In this document: positions 4,762-9,687 of the stretch, piece by piece
Layout of the letters: each line of letters opens with the position of its first letter
Position numbering within the stretch: the stretch's first letter is position 1
Assembly (NCBI GenBank): GCA_905221605.1
Contig: CAJNDS010001687.1
Span: 1-10,820 of the forward strand
Origin: Symbiodinium natans
Lineage: Eukaryota > Sar > Dinophyceae > Suessiales > Symbiodiniaceae
Length of the DNA stretch: 10,820 nucleotides
Reading direction: 5' to 3'
Made by a program: the position numbers and the translations under genes
Notes under the pieces: model-generated
Database searches by the model: none
What the model was told of the DNA's origin: nothing
Seen by the model: the letters and a program-made list of their open reading frames with translations, nothing else

Positions 4762-4804
4762 GTGAGCGCACCCCTCGAGCCCCATTTCAAAGGTCACGGT
4801 TCAG

Positions 4805-4883
4805 GGCAGCTTATCGTCCACTCCTCTGAACGGCACGAGCTTGAGTCATGAAACCTTACAAAGCTCTATACATGAACCCCTAG
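4805..4883 (+). CDS. Candidate exon, Ser/Thr/Pro-rich
   Basis: The acceptor CACGGTTCAG is followed by phase-0 GSLSSTPLNGTSLSHETLQS then SIHEPL. The donor is G|GTACGC. The frame stays open to 4946. If joined to CCG at 4761, the intron is only 43 bases. Confidence 0.45.
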
Positions 4884-4975
4884 GTACGCTTATACACCCT
4901 ATAACCCCGCAACTCCCTGGACCATGGCACGCCACCCTAGGCCCCCTGTAGCCGTAGCCCCGGCCCCTACACACC

Positions 4976-4992
4976 TAACCCTAAACCCTAAA
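4976..4992 (-). repeat. Short telomeric block (CCCTAAA)
   Basis: Two copies at the entrance to the 9-base minisatellite. Confidence 0.8.
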
Positions 4993-5000
4993 CAATATAC

Positions 5001-5100
5001 ACCCTATAATAAACCCTGTAAACCCTATAAGCCTTATGAACCCTATAAACCCTATAAACCCTATAAACCCTATAAACCTTATGAACCCTATAAACCCTTT
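5001..5100 (-). repeat. Minisatellite with 9-base unit CCCTATAAA
   Basis: Eleven or so units, with CCTTATGAA and CCCTGTAAA variants and a clean core at 5041-5078. The unit equals the telomeric heptamer with two extra bases. Because 9 is divisible by 3, one frame stays open as Lys-Pro-Tyr repeats. I read that as a by-product. Confidence 0.9.
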
Positions 5101-5101
5101 C

Positions 5102-5126
5102 AACCCTAAACCCTAGCCCTAAACCT
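5102..5126 (-). repeat. Short telomeric block (CCCTAAA)
   Basis: Three copies immediately after the minisatellite. Confidence 0.85.
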
Positions 5127-5162
5127 CCCTGGTCCCCATGCCTCATCCGCCTCGCCGTGGAG

Positions 5163-5287
5163 GATAAACGTGGGGCACTTCACCTTTGGCGCAGTGTCCT
5201 CCAGGCTTGCTTGGAGGTTCATGGGTAGTTGCAAGTGGTGTGAAAAAGTAAAAGTAGCTAGTTACAACAGGTTCGAACTTATCTCGG
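5163..5287 (+). CDS. Candidate exon, 41 codons
   Basis: After GCCGTGGAG the frame reads INVGHFTFGAVSSRLAWRFM, then GSCKWCEKVKVASYNRFELI, then S. The donor is G|GTACTT. The frame is open further upstream as well. It contains a CKWC pair, too little to call a metal site. The acceptor is weak, and GCGCAG downstream offers an alternative start. Confidence 0.4.
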
Positions 5288-5328
5288 GTACTTAGAGCCC
5301 TACTTACAAGTCCCTGTGAACCTTCAAG
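5287..5328 (+). repeat. Dispersed repeat, copy 2
   Basis: GGTACTT at 5287-5293 and TGAACCTTCAAG at 5317-5328, with CCCTACTT between, match the element at 288-331. Confidence 0.6.
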
Positions 5329-5384
5329 AGGGCCTTTCAAGGTTGGGGTCTATAGGGTTTGGGGCTTAGTGAGTGTGAGTTTAG

Positions 5385-5424
5385 TGCCTTGCGGTCCCTT
5401 TGTGGGCCACTTTCTTCCAATTAC
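5385..5424 (+). CDS. Candidate small exon, hydrophobic
   Basis: After GTGAGTTTAG the phase-0 read is CLAVPLWATFFQL, with donor C|GTCTTC. The frame runs on into the poly-C run. Confidence 0.35.
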
Positions 5425-5431
5425 GTCTTCA

Positions 5432-5445
5432 CCCCCCCCCCCCCC
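5432..5445. repeat. Poly-C run (14)
   Basis: Fourteen C between unique sequences. Length may vary. Confidence 0.95.
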
Positions 5446-5481
5446 ACGTCTGCTTGGCCTGTCATGACGGGAGCCGAAGTC

Positions 5482-5532
5482 AGGGTTTAGGGTTTAGGGT
5501 TTAGGGTTTCGGGTTTAGGGTTTCGGGTTTAG
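5482..5532 (+). repeat. Telomeric block (TTTAGGG)
   Basis: Seven copies with two TTTCGGG variants, ending TTTAG, which serves as a possible acceptor. Confidence 0.95.
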
Positions 5533-5617
5533 ATCTGCAAGGTCGGTCCTTTGACACAAAGAAGTCCTCGCAAAAGCCGGCGAGGCCTCCAATCCGATCC
5601 TTTGTCCGACTCACATG
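5533..5617 (+). CDS. Candidate exon, basic, two open frames
   Basis: It begins at the AG that ends the block and finishes at TG|GTTTAGG, the start of the next. One frame reads LQGRSFDTKKSSQKPARPPI then RSFVRLT. Another reads ICKVGPLTQRSPRKSRRGLQ then SDPLSDSH, and its trailing G fits 5708. Both ends coincide exactly with heptamer blocks. Confidence 0.45.
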
Positions 5618-5687
5618 GTTTAGGGCTTAGGGCTTAGGGCTTAGGGTTTAGGGTTTAGGGTGTAGGGTTTAGGGTTTAGGGTTTAGA
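5618..5687 (+). repeat. Telomeric block, CTTAGGG variants then TTTAGGG
   Basis: Three CTTAGGG copies followed by about six TTTAGGG. This is the same variant as in the 3792 block. Confidence 0.95.
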
Positions 5688-5707
5688 TTTACAAGTGCAG
5701 GGTTTAG

Positions 5708-5766
5708 GGTCACCGATGGAGTCGCTGGATTCCCTTGACCCCAAATGCTGCAACCCTGCGCTCCAG
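5708..5766 (+). CDS. Candidate exon
   Basis: After GGGTTTAG, 2 bases and then SPMESLDSLDPKCCNPALQ. The right edge merges into degenerate CCCTAAA-like sequence and no clear donor is visible. Confidence 0.35.
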
Positions 5767-5819
5767 CCCCTAAACAACCCGAACCCCTACAACCCCTGAA
5801 CCCTGAAGCCTAAATACCC
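5767..5819 (-). repeat. Degenerate telomeric tract (CCCTAAA-like)
   Basis: Irregular CCCCTAAAC, ACCCGAA and ACCCTGA copies. Confidence 0.7.
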
Positions 5820-5831
5820 ACCCATCTGCAG

Positions 5832-5912
5832 CCGGCGTGCGCGGATCAGCTCCTGGATCGAGAGAAATGGTGAAACCAGGATGAGACCTGTCAGGTATCA
5901 TGGGTTCCCTGG
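5832..5912 (+). CDS. Candidate exon, Arg-rich
   Basis: The acceptor CCCATCTGCAG is followed by 1 base and RRARISSWIERNGETRMRPV then RYHGFP. The donor is GG|GTTCAGG where the block begins. It has 2 trailing bases. A GTGAAA donor near 5870 is an alternative with another frame. Confidence 0.45.
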
Positions 5913-5950
5913 GTTCAGGGTTTCGGGTTTCGGGGTTTAGGGTTTAGGGT
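5911..5950 (+). repeat. Telomeric block (TTTAGGG), degenerate
   Basis: Five to six copies with TTCAGGG and TTTCGGG. Confidence 0.9.
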
Positions 5951-5965
5951 AATAGTGCTAAGGAT

Positions 5966-6021
5966 AGCCTCCCTAGGTTCCCCCCCAAATTTAAGGCTAT
6001 TTAGGGAGAATTAACCTAGGG
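5966..6021. repeat. Nested inverted repeats
   Basis: CCCTAGGTT at 5971-5979 pairs with AACCTAGGG at 6013-6021, and AGCCT at 5966-5970 with AGGCT at 5994-5998. The two pairings exclude each other, so alternative folds are possible. One arm is the start of the next heptamer block. Confidence 0.6.
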
Positions 6022-6120
6022 TTTAGGGTTTAGGGGTTAGGGTTTAGGGTTTAGGGTTTAGGGTTCAGGGTTTAGGGTTTAGGGTTTAGGGTTTAGGGTT
6101 TAGGGTTTAGGGTTTAGGGT
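6016..6120 (+). repeat. Telomeric array (TTTAGGG), near uniform
   Basis: About 15 copies with single TTAGGGG and TTCAGGG variants. Confidence 0.97.
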
Positions 6121-6127
6121 AGTATAG

Positions 6128-6154
6128 AGGGGGGTAGTAGGGGAACCCATGAAG
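6128..6154 (+). CDS. Candidate microexon (27 nt)
   Basis: After AGTATAG the read is RGVVGEPMK in phase 0, with a strong donor AAG|GTAAGA. Confidence 0.35.
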
Positions 6155-6186
6155 GTAAGATTTGGCTGGTAGGCTTCGGTTGCAAG

Positions 6187-6236
6187 TCACAGCTTCAAGC
6201 TTCGAGCCGCCTCGTAGTCCGCCTTAGCACTCTAAC
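6187..6236 (+). CDS. Candidate exon
   Basis: After CGGTTGCAAG, phase-0 SQLQASSRLVVRLSTL runs into the next block. If it follows 6154 the intron is only about 32 bases. The right end is unclear. Confidence 0.35.
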
Positions 6237-6309
6237 TCTAAACCCTAAACCCTAAACCCTAAACCCTAAACCCTAAACCCTAAACCCTAAACCCTAAACC
6301 CCCCAAACC
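6236..6309 (-). repeat. Telomeric array (CCCTAAA), uniform
   Basis: Nine to ten almost perfect copies. Confidence 0.97.
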
Positions 6310-6334
6310 TTGGAGCCCACGACGGTTTCTTCAG

Positions 6335-6436
6335 CTCATTCTTGGGAGGTAGACAAAGAGGTATCAAGCCGGCCATATGGTGTGATCTGTCGCCTCAAGA
6401 CTTTAGCCACCTCAGGAACGCTTGAACTATCCTGTG
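6335..6436 (+). CDS. Candidate exon, 33 codons
   Basis: GACGGTTTCTTCAG is a strong acceptor. The frame reads HSWEVDKEVSSRPYGVICRL then KTLATSGTLELSC. The donor G|GTTTAGG is the next block itself. The trailing base joins CT of the next exon. This is one of the best single candidates. No family was recognised. Confidence 0.55.
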
Positions 6437-6489
6437 GTTTAGGGTTTAGGGTTTAGGGTTTAGGGTTTAGGGTTTAGGGTTTAGGGTTC
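6437..6489 (+). repeat. Telomeric array (TTTAGGG), uniform
   Basis: Seven perfect copies, then TTCACAG, which provides the next acceptor. Confidence 0.97.
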
Positions 6490-6493
6490 ACAG

Positions 6494-6534
6494 CTTCTCC
6501 AGCAACATACATCGCGCCAGCATGCCAACAATAA
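6494..6534 (+). CDS. Candidate terminal exon with TAA
   Basis: The acceptor GGGTTCACAG is followed by CT and SPATYIAPACQQ, then TAA at 6532-6534. The phase fits 6436. The stop overlaps AATAAA and a short CCCTAAA block, so it may be a true gene end. A downstream donor cannot be excluded. Confidence 0.4.
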
Positions 6535-6550
6535 ACCCTAAACCTTGCAG

Positions 6551-6637
6551 CCCGGACGTGCCCAGCGCGCGATCCTAAACTGCTCCTGCATTCAACTGTC
6601 GTGGCGCCCAAGCACTTTCAAACCCCTAGACGATAGG
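6551..6637 (+). CDS. Candidate exon, two open frames
   Basis: The acceptor AAACCTTGCAG is followed by phase-0 PGRAQRAILNCSCIQLSWRP then STFKPLDDR. The donor is AGG|GTTGCG. An alternative frame reads DPKLLLHSTVVAPKHFQTPR. The first fits the next exon in phase. Confidence 0.4.
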
Positions 6638-6685
6638 GTTGCGGGGTTATATGGACTCTAAGACACAGCATACGAGTAGCTTCAG

Positions 6686-6739
6686 GCCAGTTTGGGTATG
6701 GGGCGAAACAGCAGAAGCAGCAGCACCACCCCCACAACT
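6686..6739 (+). CDS. Candidate exon, Ser/Thr-rich
   Basis: The acceptor GTAGCTTCAG is followed by phase-0 ASLGMGRNSRSSSTTPTT and then TAA at 6740, within the start of the CCCTAAA block. A run of AGC codons gives the SSS stretch. Confidence 0.35.
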
Positions 6740-6794
6740 TAAACCCTAAACCCTAAACCCTAAACCCTAAACCCTAGACCCTAAACTCCCTAAA
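6740..6794 (-). repeat. Telomeric block (CCCTAAA)
   Basis: Six to seven copies. Confidence 0.95.
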
Positions 6795-6817
6795 ACAGCA
6801 ACAACATCAAGACACAG

Positions 6818-6913
6818 CAGCCGCTGCCTGCCAAAGGCTGACCACCCGCGATGGCCATGGCAGGGCCAGTCCCTGTTGGGGCGTTCGGCTTCGGGGTCTA
6901 AAGGATCCATGGG
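6818..6913 (+). CDS. Candidate exon, two open frames
   Basis: The acceptor CAAGACACAG is followed by SRCLPKADHPRWPWQGQSLL then GRSASGSKGSM. Its 2 trailing bases fit the next exon. The alternative frame reads RLTTRDGHGRASPCWGVRL. The donor GG|GTTTAGG is the block edge. Confidence 0.4.
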
Positions 6914-6980
6914 GTTTAGGGTTTAGGGTTTAGGGTTTAGGGCTTAGGGCTTAGGGTTTAGGGTTTAGGGATAGGATCCA
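6902..6980. repeat. 8-base direct repeats bounding a TTTAGGG block
   Basis: AGGATCCA at 6902-6909 and again at 6973-6980, directly either side of the block. Confidence 0.6.
6911..6972 (+). repeat. Telomeric block (TTTAGGG with CTTAGGG)
   Basis: Eight to nine copies, two of them CTTAGGG. Confidence 0.95.
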
Positions 6981-6981
6981 G

Positions 6982-7078
6982 AGGGTCAGTTCTCAAAATG
7001 ATGGTTATGTTTGGGTGGTATGCTAAATATGAGGCCTGTGTGGGGTGGACCCAAGAAGGGGCCACGGGACAGGAATGG
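6982..7078 (+). CDS. Candidate exon, Trp/Tyr-rich, 32 codons
   Basis: The acceptor TAGGATCCAG is followed by 1 base and GSVLKMMVMFGWYAKYEACV then GWTQEGATGQEW. The donor TGG|GTGAGC matches the consensus. It ends in phase 0 and fits 7252. The aromatic-rich, partly hydrophobic content could be membrane-associated. I could not assign a family. Confidence 0.55.
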
Positions 7079-7121
7079 GTGAGCTAGGCTAGGGTTATTT
7101 GGTTTACGGTTTGGGGTCGGG

Positions 7122-7190
7122 CTAAACCCTAAACCCTAAACCCTAAACCCTAGACCCTAAACCCTAAACCCTAAACCCTAAACCCTAAAC
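7122..7190 (-). repeat. Telomeric array (CCCTAAA)
   Basis: Ten copies, one CCCTAGA. TTTGGGGT occurs on both flanks (7110-7117 and 7197-7204). Confidence 0.96.
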
Positions 7191-7251
7191 TGAGGATTTG
7201 GGGTTCCAGGTTTCGGGAGTAGGGTTCGGGTTTTGTTGTTGTTTTCGTAAG

Positions 7252-7313
7252 CCCAGGTCTATATTGATAGCACTCGCGCAACGTGACTTGCGAGACCACT
7301 TGAAGCTTGCACG
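7252..7313 (+). CDS. Candidate exon, 20 codons, helical
   Basis: TTTTGTTGTTGTTTTCGTAAG is a long pyrimidine-type acceptor at 7231-7251. Phase-0 read PRSILIALAQRDLRDHLKLA with 2 trailing bases before a GC donor (CG|GCATCC). It follows 7078 in phase. Confidence 0.5.
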
Positions 7314-7316
7314 GCA

Positions 7317-7372
7317 TCCTAAACCCTAAACCCTAAACCCTAAACCCCTAACCCCGAACCCTAAACCCCCAA
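7317..7372 (-). repeat. Telomeric block (CCCTAAA)
   Basis: Seven copies, degenerate at the right end. Confidence 0.94.
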
Positions 7373-7374
7373 AG

Positions 7375-7392
7375 CCTGAACAATCTGAAGCG
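7375..7392 (+). CDS. Candidate microexon (18 nt)
   Basis: CCCCCAAAG is followed by 1 base, LNNLK and 2 trailing bases. The donor CG|GTGAGT is perfect. It fits in phase on both sides. Confidence 0.35.
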
Positions 7393-7424
7393 GTGAGTTG
7401 ATCGTGCCTATCGACCTGCCGAAG

Positions 7425-7445
7425 ATCATCACCGAATCCTGCAGG
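7425..7445 (+). CDS. Candidate microexon (21 nt)
   Basis: After GACCTGCCGAAG, 1 base, SSPNPA and 2 trailing bases. The donor GG|GTTTAGG is the block edge. It lies 32 bases after 7392. Confidence 0.35.
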
Positions 7446-7481
7446 GTTTAGGGTTTAGGGTTTAGGGTTTCGGGTTTCGGG
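7446..7481 (+). repeat. Telomeric block (TTTAGGG)
   Basis: Five copies, the last two TTTCGGG. CTGCA occurs on both sides (7439 and 7482). Confidence 0.94.
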
Positions 7482-7492
7482 CTGCATGCAGC
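7481..7492. repeat. 12-base palindrome
   Basis: GCTGCATGCAGC directly after the block. It also contains an acceptor-like GCAG. Confidence 0.8.
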
Positions 7493-7495
7493 GAG

Positions 7496-7531
7496 GGTCG
7501 CAGGCCCTGAGCCCATTCGACTCAGGGAGCT
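7496..7531 (+). CDS. Candidate small exon, frame ambiguous
   Basis: After GCAGCGAG, 1 base, VAGPEPIRLRE and 2 trailing bases before CT|GTGAAC. The phase fits both neighbours. Starting at the upstream CAG gives the alternative RGSQALSPFDSGSCERQS. Confidence 0.35.
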
Positions 7532-7560
7532 GTGAACGACAAAGTCCCCCAACTTCCAGG

Positions 7561-7737
7561 ATTTAGGTTTAGGGTTTAGGGTTTAGGGTTTAGGGTTTAG
7601 GGTTCAGGGTTTAGGGTTTAGGGTTTAGGGTTAGGGTTTAGGGTTTAGGGTTTAGGGTTTAGGATTTAGGGTTTAGGGTTTGGGGTTTGGGGTTTAGGGT
7701 TTAGGGGGGTCAGGGGGTTAGGGTTGGGTGTAGGGTC
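7561..7737 (+). repeat. Long telomeric array (TTTAGGG)
   Basis: About 24 copies, clean at the left and decaying to TTTGGGG and G-rich sequence at the right. Confidence 0.97.
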
Positions 7738-7743
7738 TTCAAG

Positions 7744-7763
7744 GGAGTGGGTGTTCAAGGAAG
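7744..7763 (+). CDS. Candidate microexon (20 nt)
   Basis: GTCTTCAAG is followed by 1 base, EWVFKE and 1 trailing base. The donor G|GTATGT is perfect. The phase fits 7531 and 7798. Confidence 0.35.
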
Positions 7764-7797
7764 GTATGTAACCCAGGTTCCCGAATACTCCCCTCAG

Positions 7798-7826
7798 GCT
7801 CCCTAAAGTTCCAAATCCCAAAACCT
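7798..7826 (+). CDS. Candidate exon, right end uncertain
   Basis: GAATACTCCCCTCAG is one of the best acceptors in the window. GC completes the codon from 7763, then SLKFQIPKPE runs into the CCCTAAA block. The donor is not clear. Confidence 0.35.
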
Positions 7827-7909
7827 GAACCCGAAACCCTAAACCCTAAACCCTAACCCTAAACCCTAAACCCTAAACCCTAGCCCTAAACCCTAAACCC
7901 TAAACCCTC
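7827..7909 (-). repeat. Telomeric array (CCCTAAA)
   Basis: About 11 copies, one lacking AA and one CCCTAGC. Confidence 0.97.
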
Positions 7910-7919
7910 ACAAACCCAG

Positions 7920-7997
7920 GGCTCCAGGGGCCACTGCAAATGCTCGACAATAAAGTCCAGTGCGGAGCCCGCAGCATCCTGCGGCTTGTGGCTTGGG
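7920..7997 (+). CDS. Candidate exon, 25 codons
   Basis: The acceptor CTCACAAACCCAG is followed by 2 bases and LQGPLQMLDNKVQCGARSIL then RLVAW. The donor is G|GTTTAGG. The trailing base joins CT at 8444. A Ser/Ala-rich alternative frame is open but looks less protein-like. Confidence 0.5.
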
Positions 7998-8399
7998 GTT
8001 TAGGGTTTAGGGTTTAGACTTTAGGGTTTCGGGTTTCGGGTTTAGGGTTTAGGGTTAAGGGTTAAGGGTTTAGGGTTTAGGATTTAGGGTTTAGCGTTTA
8101 GGATGTAAGGGTTGAGGCTATAGGAGTTCAGGGTCTAGGGTTTAGGGTTTTAGGTGTTTCGGGGTTTCGGGCTAGGTTTGGGGTTGATTGAGGATTTCAG
8201 GGTCAGGGTCGAGGCTTTGGGATTTCAGGGTTTAGGGTTTCAGGCTTTAGGAGGTTGAGGGCTTAAGGGATTTCAGGGCTCCGGGTTTGAGGGACTAAGT
8301 TCAATTGGGGTTTGGGGTTTAAGGGTTTGGGGTTTTAACGGTTTAGGGCTCCAGGGTTTGGGGTTTAAGGGTTTGAGGGTGAATTGGGAGGGCGGGGGG
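7998..8399 (+). repeat. Long decaying TTTAGGG-derived tract
   Basis: Clean heptamers at the left grade into TTTCGGG, GGGTCAGGGT, TTTGGGG and finally G-rich sequence over 400 bases. I see no candidate exon in it. Confidence 0.9.
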
Positions 8400-8400
8400 A

Positions 8401-8424
8401 GGGGGGGGGGGGGGGGGGGGGGGG
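8401..8424. repeat. Poly-G run (24)
   Basis: 24 uninterrupted G directly after GGCGGGGGGA. It is the longest homopolymer here, likely to fold as a quadruplex, and hard to sequence exactly. Confidence 0.95.
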
Positions 8425-8443
8425 TATTGTGTTCTGTGCACAG

Positions 8444-8488
8444 CTAGGAGGGATGATAGGGGGTGCAGGGCACTTGAAGTCTTTAAAC
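8444..8488 (+). CDS. Candidate exon, Arg-rich
   Basis: TTGTGTTCTGTGCACAG is a strong acceptor. CT completes the codon from 7997, then RRDDRGCRALEVFK. The frame runs to the next block, where a GC donor (C|GCCCTA) is possible. An alternative frame reads LGGMIGGAGHLKSLN. Confidence 0.4.
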
Positions 8489-8542
8489 GCCCTAAACCCT
8501 ACACCCTAAACCCTCAAATCCTGAACCCTAAGCCCTAAACCC
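8489..8542 (-). repeat. Telomeric block (CCCTAAA), degenerate
   Basis: Seven irregular copies. Confidence 0.9.
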
Positions 8543-8559
8543 AGAGAAGGGTTGCACAG

Positions 8560-8657
8560 GTGAGCAGCCAGAAGGTCGAACGGCGAAGTGCAAGTAGGGA
8601 TCATGCGGTTGAGGGTGAATATGAGGAGGGGGGCCGCCAAGCACAAGCGCCTGCCGG
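8560..8657 (+). CDS. Candidate exon, charged, 32 codons
   Basis: The acceptor GGGTTGCACAG is followed by phase-0 VSSQKVERRSASRDHAVEGE then YEEGGRQAQAPA. The donor is GG|GTTTTAGG, with 2 trailing bases. Arg/Glu-rich and probably disordered. It opens the most phase-consistent chain in the window. Confidence 0.5.
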
Positions 8658-8700
8658 GTTTTAGGGTTTAGAGTTTAGGGTCTATAAGGTTCAGGGTTTC
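8658..8700 (+). repeat. Telomeric block (TTTAGGG), degenerate
   Basis: Five to six variants including TTTAGAG and TATAAGG. Confidence 0.85.
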
Positions 8701-8742
8701 TAGACTTCCCTTAGAACCTTAATAACAAAATATTATGTTTTA

Positions 8743-8792
8743 ATATCCTCTTGGGTTTTATATAAACAAAAAATAACTCCCAAGAGGGATAT
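8743..8792. repeat. Hairpin, AT-rich loop
   Basis: ATATCCTCTTGGG at 8743-8755 pairs with CCCAAGAGGGATAT at 8779-8792 with one bulged base. The loop is 23 bases of A/T-rich sequence. The surrounding 8711-8778 is much more AT-rich than the window. Confidence 0.85.
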
Positions 8793-8830
8793 AGGTTTAG
8801 GGTTTTGCGCTAAACTCCGAAACAATGCAG

Positions 8831-8907
8831 TCCACGATCGTCTCTGGCGTCGTTGCTGTTTGCCAAACGCCATAGCCCGGATACTCCACTGCAAGCCTCG
8901 GGCTATG
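8831..8907 (+). CDS. Candidate exon, 25 codons
   Basis: CCGAAACAATGCAG is followed by 1 base completing the codon from 8657. The frame reads PRSSLASLLFAKRHSPDTPL then QASGY. The donor is G|GTTTAAGG. An ATG in the acceptor would give MQSTIVSGVVAVCQTP in another frame, which stops early. Confidence 0.5.
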
Positions 8908-8908
8908 G
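8870..8908. repeat. Hairpin inside a candidate exon
   Basis: CCATAGCCCG at 8870-8879 pairs perfectly with CGGGCTATGG at 8899-8908, with a 19-base loop. It ends at the donor. Confidence 0.8.
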
Positions 8909-8943
8909 TTTAAGGTTTATAGGGTGTAGGGTACAGGGTTCAG
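8908..8943 (+). repeat. Degenerate TTTAGGG-like tract
   Basis: Five variants (TTTAAGG, TATAGGG, TGTAGGG, TACAGGG, TTCAGG). Confidence 0.8.
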
Positions 8944-8973
8944 GACAAAGACCCAACACCGAAGGCGCCTGAA
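8937..8973 (+). CDS. Candidate small exon, very basic
   Basis: After GGGTACAG, 2 bases, FRTKTQHRRRL and 2 trailing bases. The donor AA|GTAAGG is strong. The phase fits both neighbours. An alternative frame through the same interval reads DKDPTPKAPEVRKRGLLKQK. Confidence 0.4.
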
Positions 8974-9051
8974 GTAAGGAAGAGAGGCCTTCTCAAGCAA
9001 AAGATGTCAGGAGCCTTGTAGAGCTTCATGGAATAAATTCTAGTTCCGAAG

Positions 9052-9199
9052 GTGCTTCCATCATGCAATCAAGGCAAATGGGAGCCCCAAGAGGTTTGCA
9101 GCAGAGTGGCACATGTACGCGGAACTGCTTCCGCAGCACGTTGCAGAAGCCCTTGCACATACCCAAATCCACGCCATTGCAGTGAAAGTAGACAACAAG
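9052..9199 (+). CDS. Candidate exon, 49 codons
   Basis: The AG at 9050-9051 (TTCCGAAG) leaves 1 base, completing the codon from 8973. The frame reads CFHHAIKANGSPKRFAAEWH, then MYAELLPQHVAEALAHTQIH, then AIAVKVDNK. The donor AAG|GTATCT is a consensus fit. The composition is like a folded soluble domain, with an acidic/Leu helix. The overlapping 150-codon frame (9052-9504) runs through telomeric repeats and is less credible. No family was recognised. Confidence 0.6.
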
Positions 9200-9262
9200 G
9201 TATCTCGCCCCGGGTGACCTGGCTCAGTCCAGGAAAGGGTTCTCCTTTCTTGGACCCGAGAG

Positions 9263-9345
9263 TTTGTTTCCAAAGACGTTGTGGTGATGACTTTGAATTC
9301 CGGTTCACGCAAATCAGATCCACTTGTGTTCGAGATGTCTGGACT
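9263..9345 (+). CDS. Candidate exon, 27 codons
   Basis: The pyrimidine tract TTCTCCTTTCTTGG lies just before GAGAG. Phase 0 continues directly from 9199 with FVSKDVVVMTLNSGSRKSDP then LVFEMSG. The donor CT|GTTAAG is plausible. The intron is 63 bases and holds no heptamers. The VVVMTLN stretch looks like a beta strand. Confidence 0.55.
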
Positions 9346-9354
9346 GTTAAGAGC

Positions 9355-9385
9355 ACCCCAAACCCCAAACCCTACACCCTAAACA
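9355..9385 (-). repeat. Short telomeric block (CCCTAAA)
   Basis: Four degenerate copies. Confidence 0.85.
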
Positions 9386-9491
9386 CGAAGTCGACTGACA
9401 TTGACACCACCCACCCCAACACCACCAGCACACAGCAACCACGGCCAGCGATATCTGTCCGAATGCCTGAAACCCCAATAAGCAGGTCAGG

Positions 9492-9515
9492 CTTTGGGGT
9501 TTAGGGTTGAGGGTT
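9492..9515 (+). repeat. Short telomeric block (TTTAGGG)
   Basis: Three variants. Confidence 0.85.
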
Positions 9516-9523
9516 TTCCTAAG

Positions 9524-9580
9524 GTCCGGCGAAGGAATCGCGTGATGCAAATCCGGGCTGGACTGTCGAAAGTGGCATAA
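9524..9580 (+). CDS. Candidate terminal exon with TAA
   Basis: After TTTTCCTAAG the phase-0 frame reads VRRRNRVMQIRAGLSKVA and stops at TAA 9578-9580. The phase does not match the 2 trailing bases at 9345, so another exon may lie between, or the frame is wrong. Confidence 0.3.
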   Translation, partial: VRRRNRVMQIRAGLSKVA

Positions 9581-9590
9581 GGGCTTTGAA

Positions 9591-9613
9591 AGGGTTTAGG
9601 GTCTAGGGCTTAG
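9591..9613 (+). repeat. Short telomeric block (TTTAGGG)
   Basis: Three variants. Confidence 0.8.
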
Positions 9614-9624
9614 GAACCGACAGC

Positions 9625-9687
9625 CTCAAAGCCTAAAGCCTAAAGCCTCAAACCTAAACCCTAAACCCTTAAACCCTAAATCCTCAA
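9625..9687 (-). repeat. Telomeric block, GCCTAAA then CCCTAAA
   Basis: Variant GCCTAAA copies precede four CCCTAAA. GCCTAAA is the complement of the TTTAGGC type. Confidence 0.9.

Noticed and set aside
4924-5109. 61-codon frame with Lys-Pro-Tyr repeats as a proline-rich protein
   Set aside because: The repeat is a telomere-derived 9-mer whose length keeps any frame open. There is no other support for coding.
5448-5482. CLACH (CXXCH) motif as a cytochrome c haem site
   Set aside because: Five residues in a spacer with no clear acceptor after the poly-C run. Chance is the simpler explanation.
9061-9368. Two minus-strand frames of 83 and 99 codons
   Set aside because: They lie opposite the better-supported + strand exons, and no minus-strand splice or start signals recur at block edges.
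9052-9504. 150-codon open frame on +
   Set aside because: It crosses the proposed donor at 9200 and reads through CCCTAAA repeats (Pro-Asn-Pro-Lys-type peptide). The overlapping frame in 9052-9199 and 9263-9345 looks more protein-like and has splice signals at its ends.
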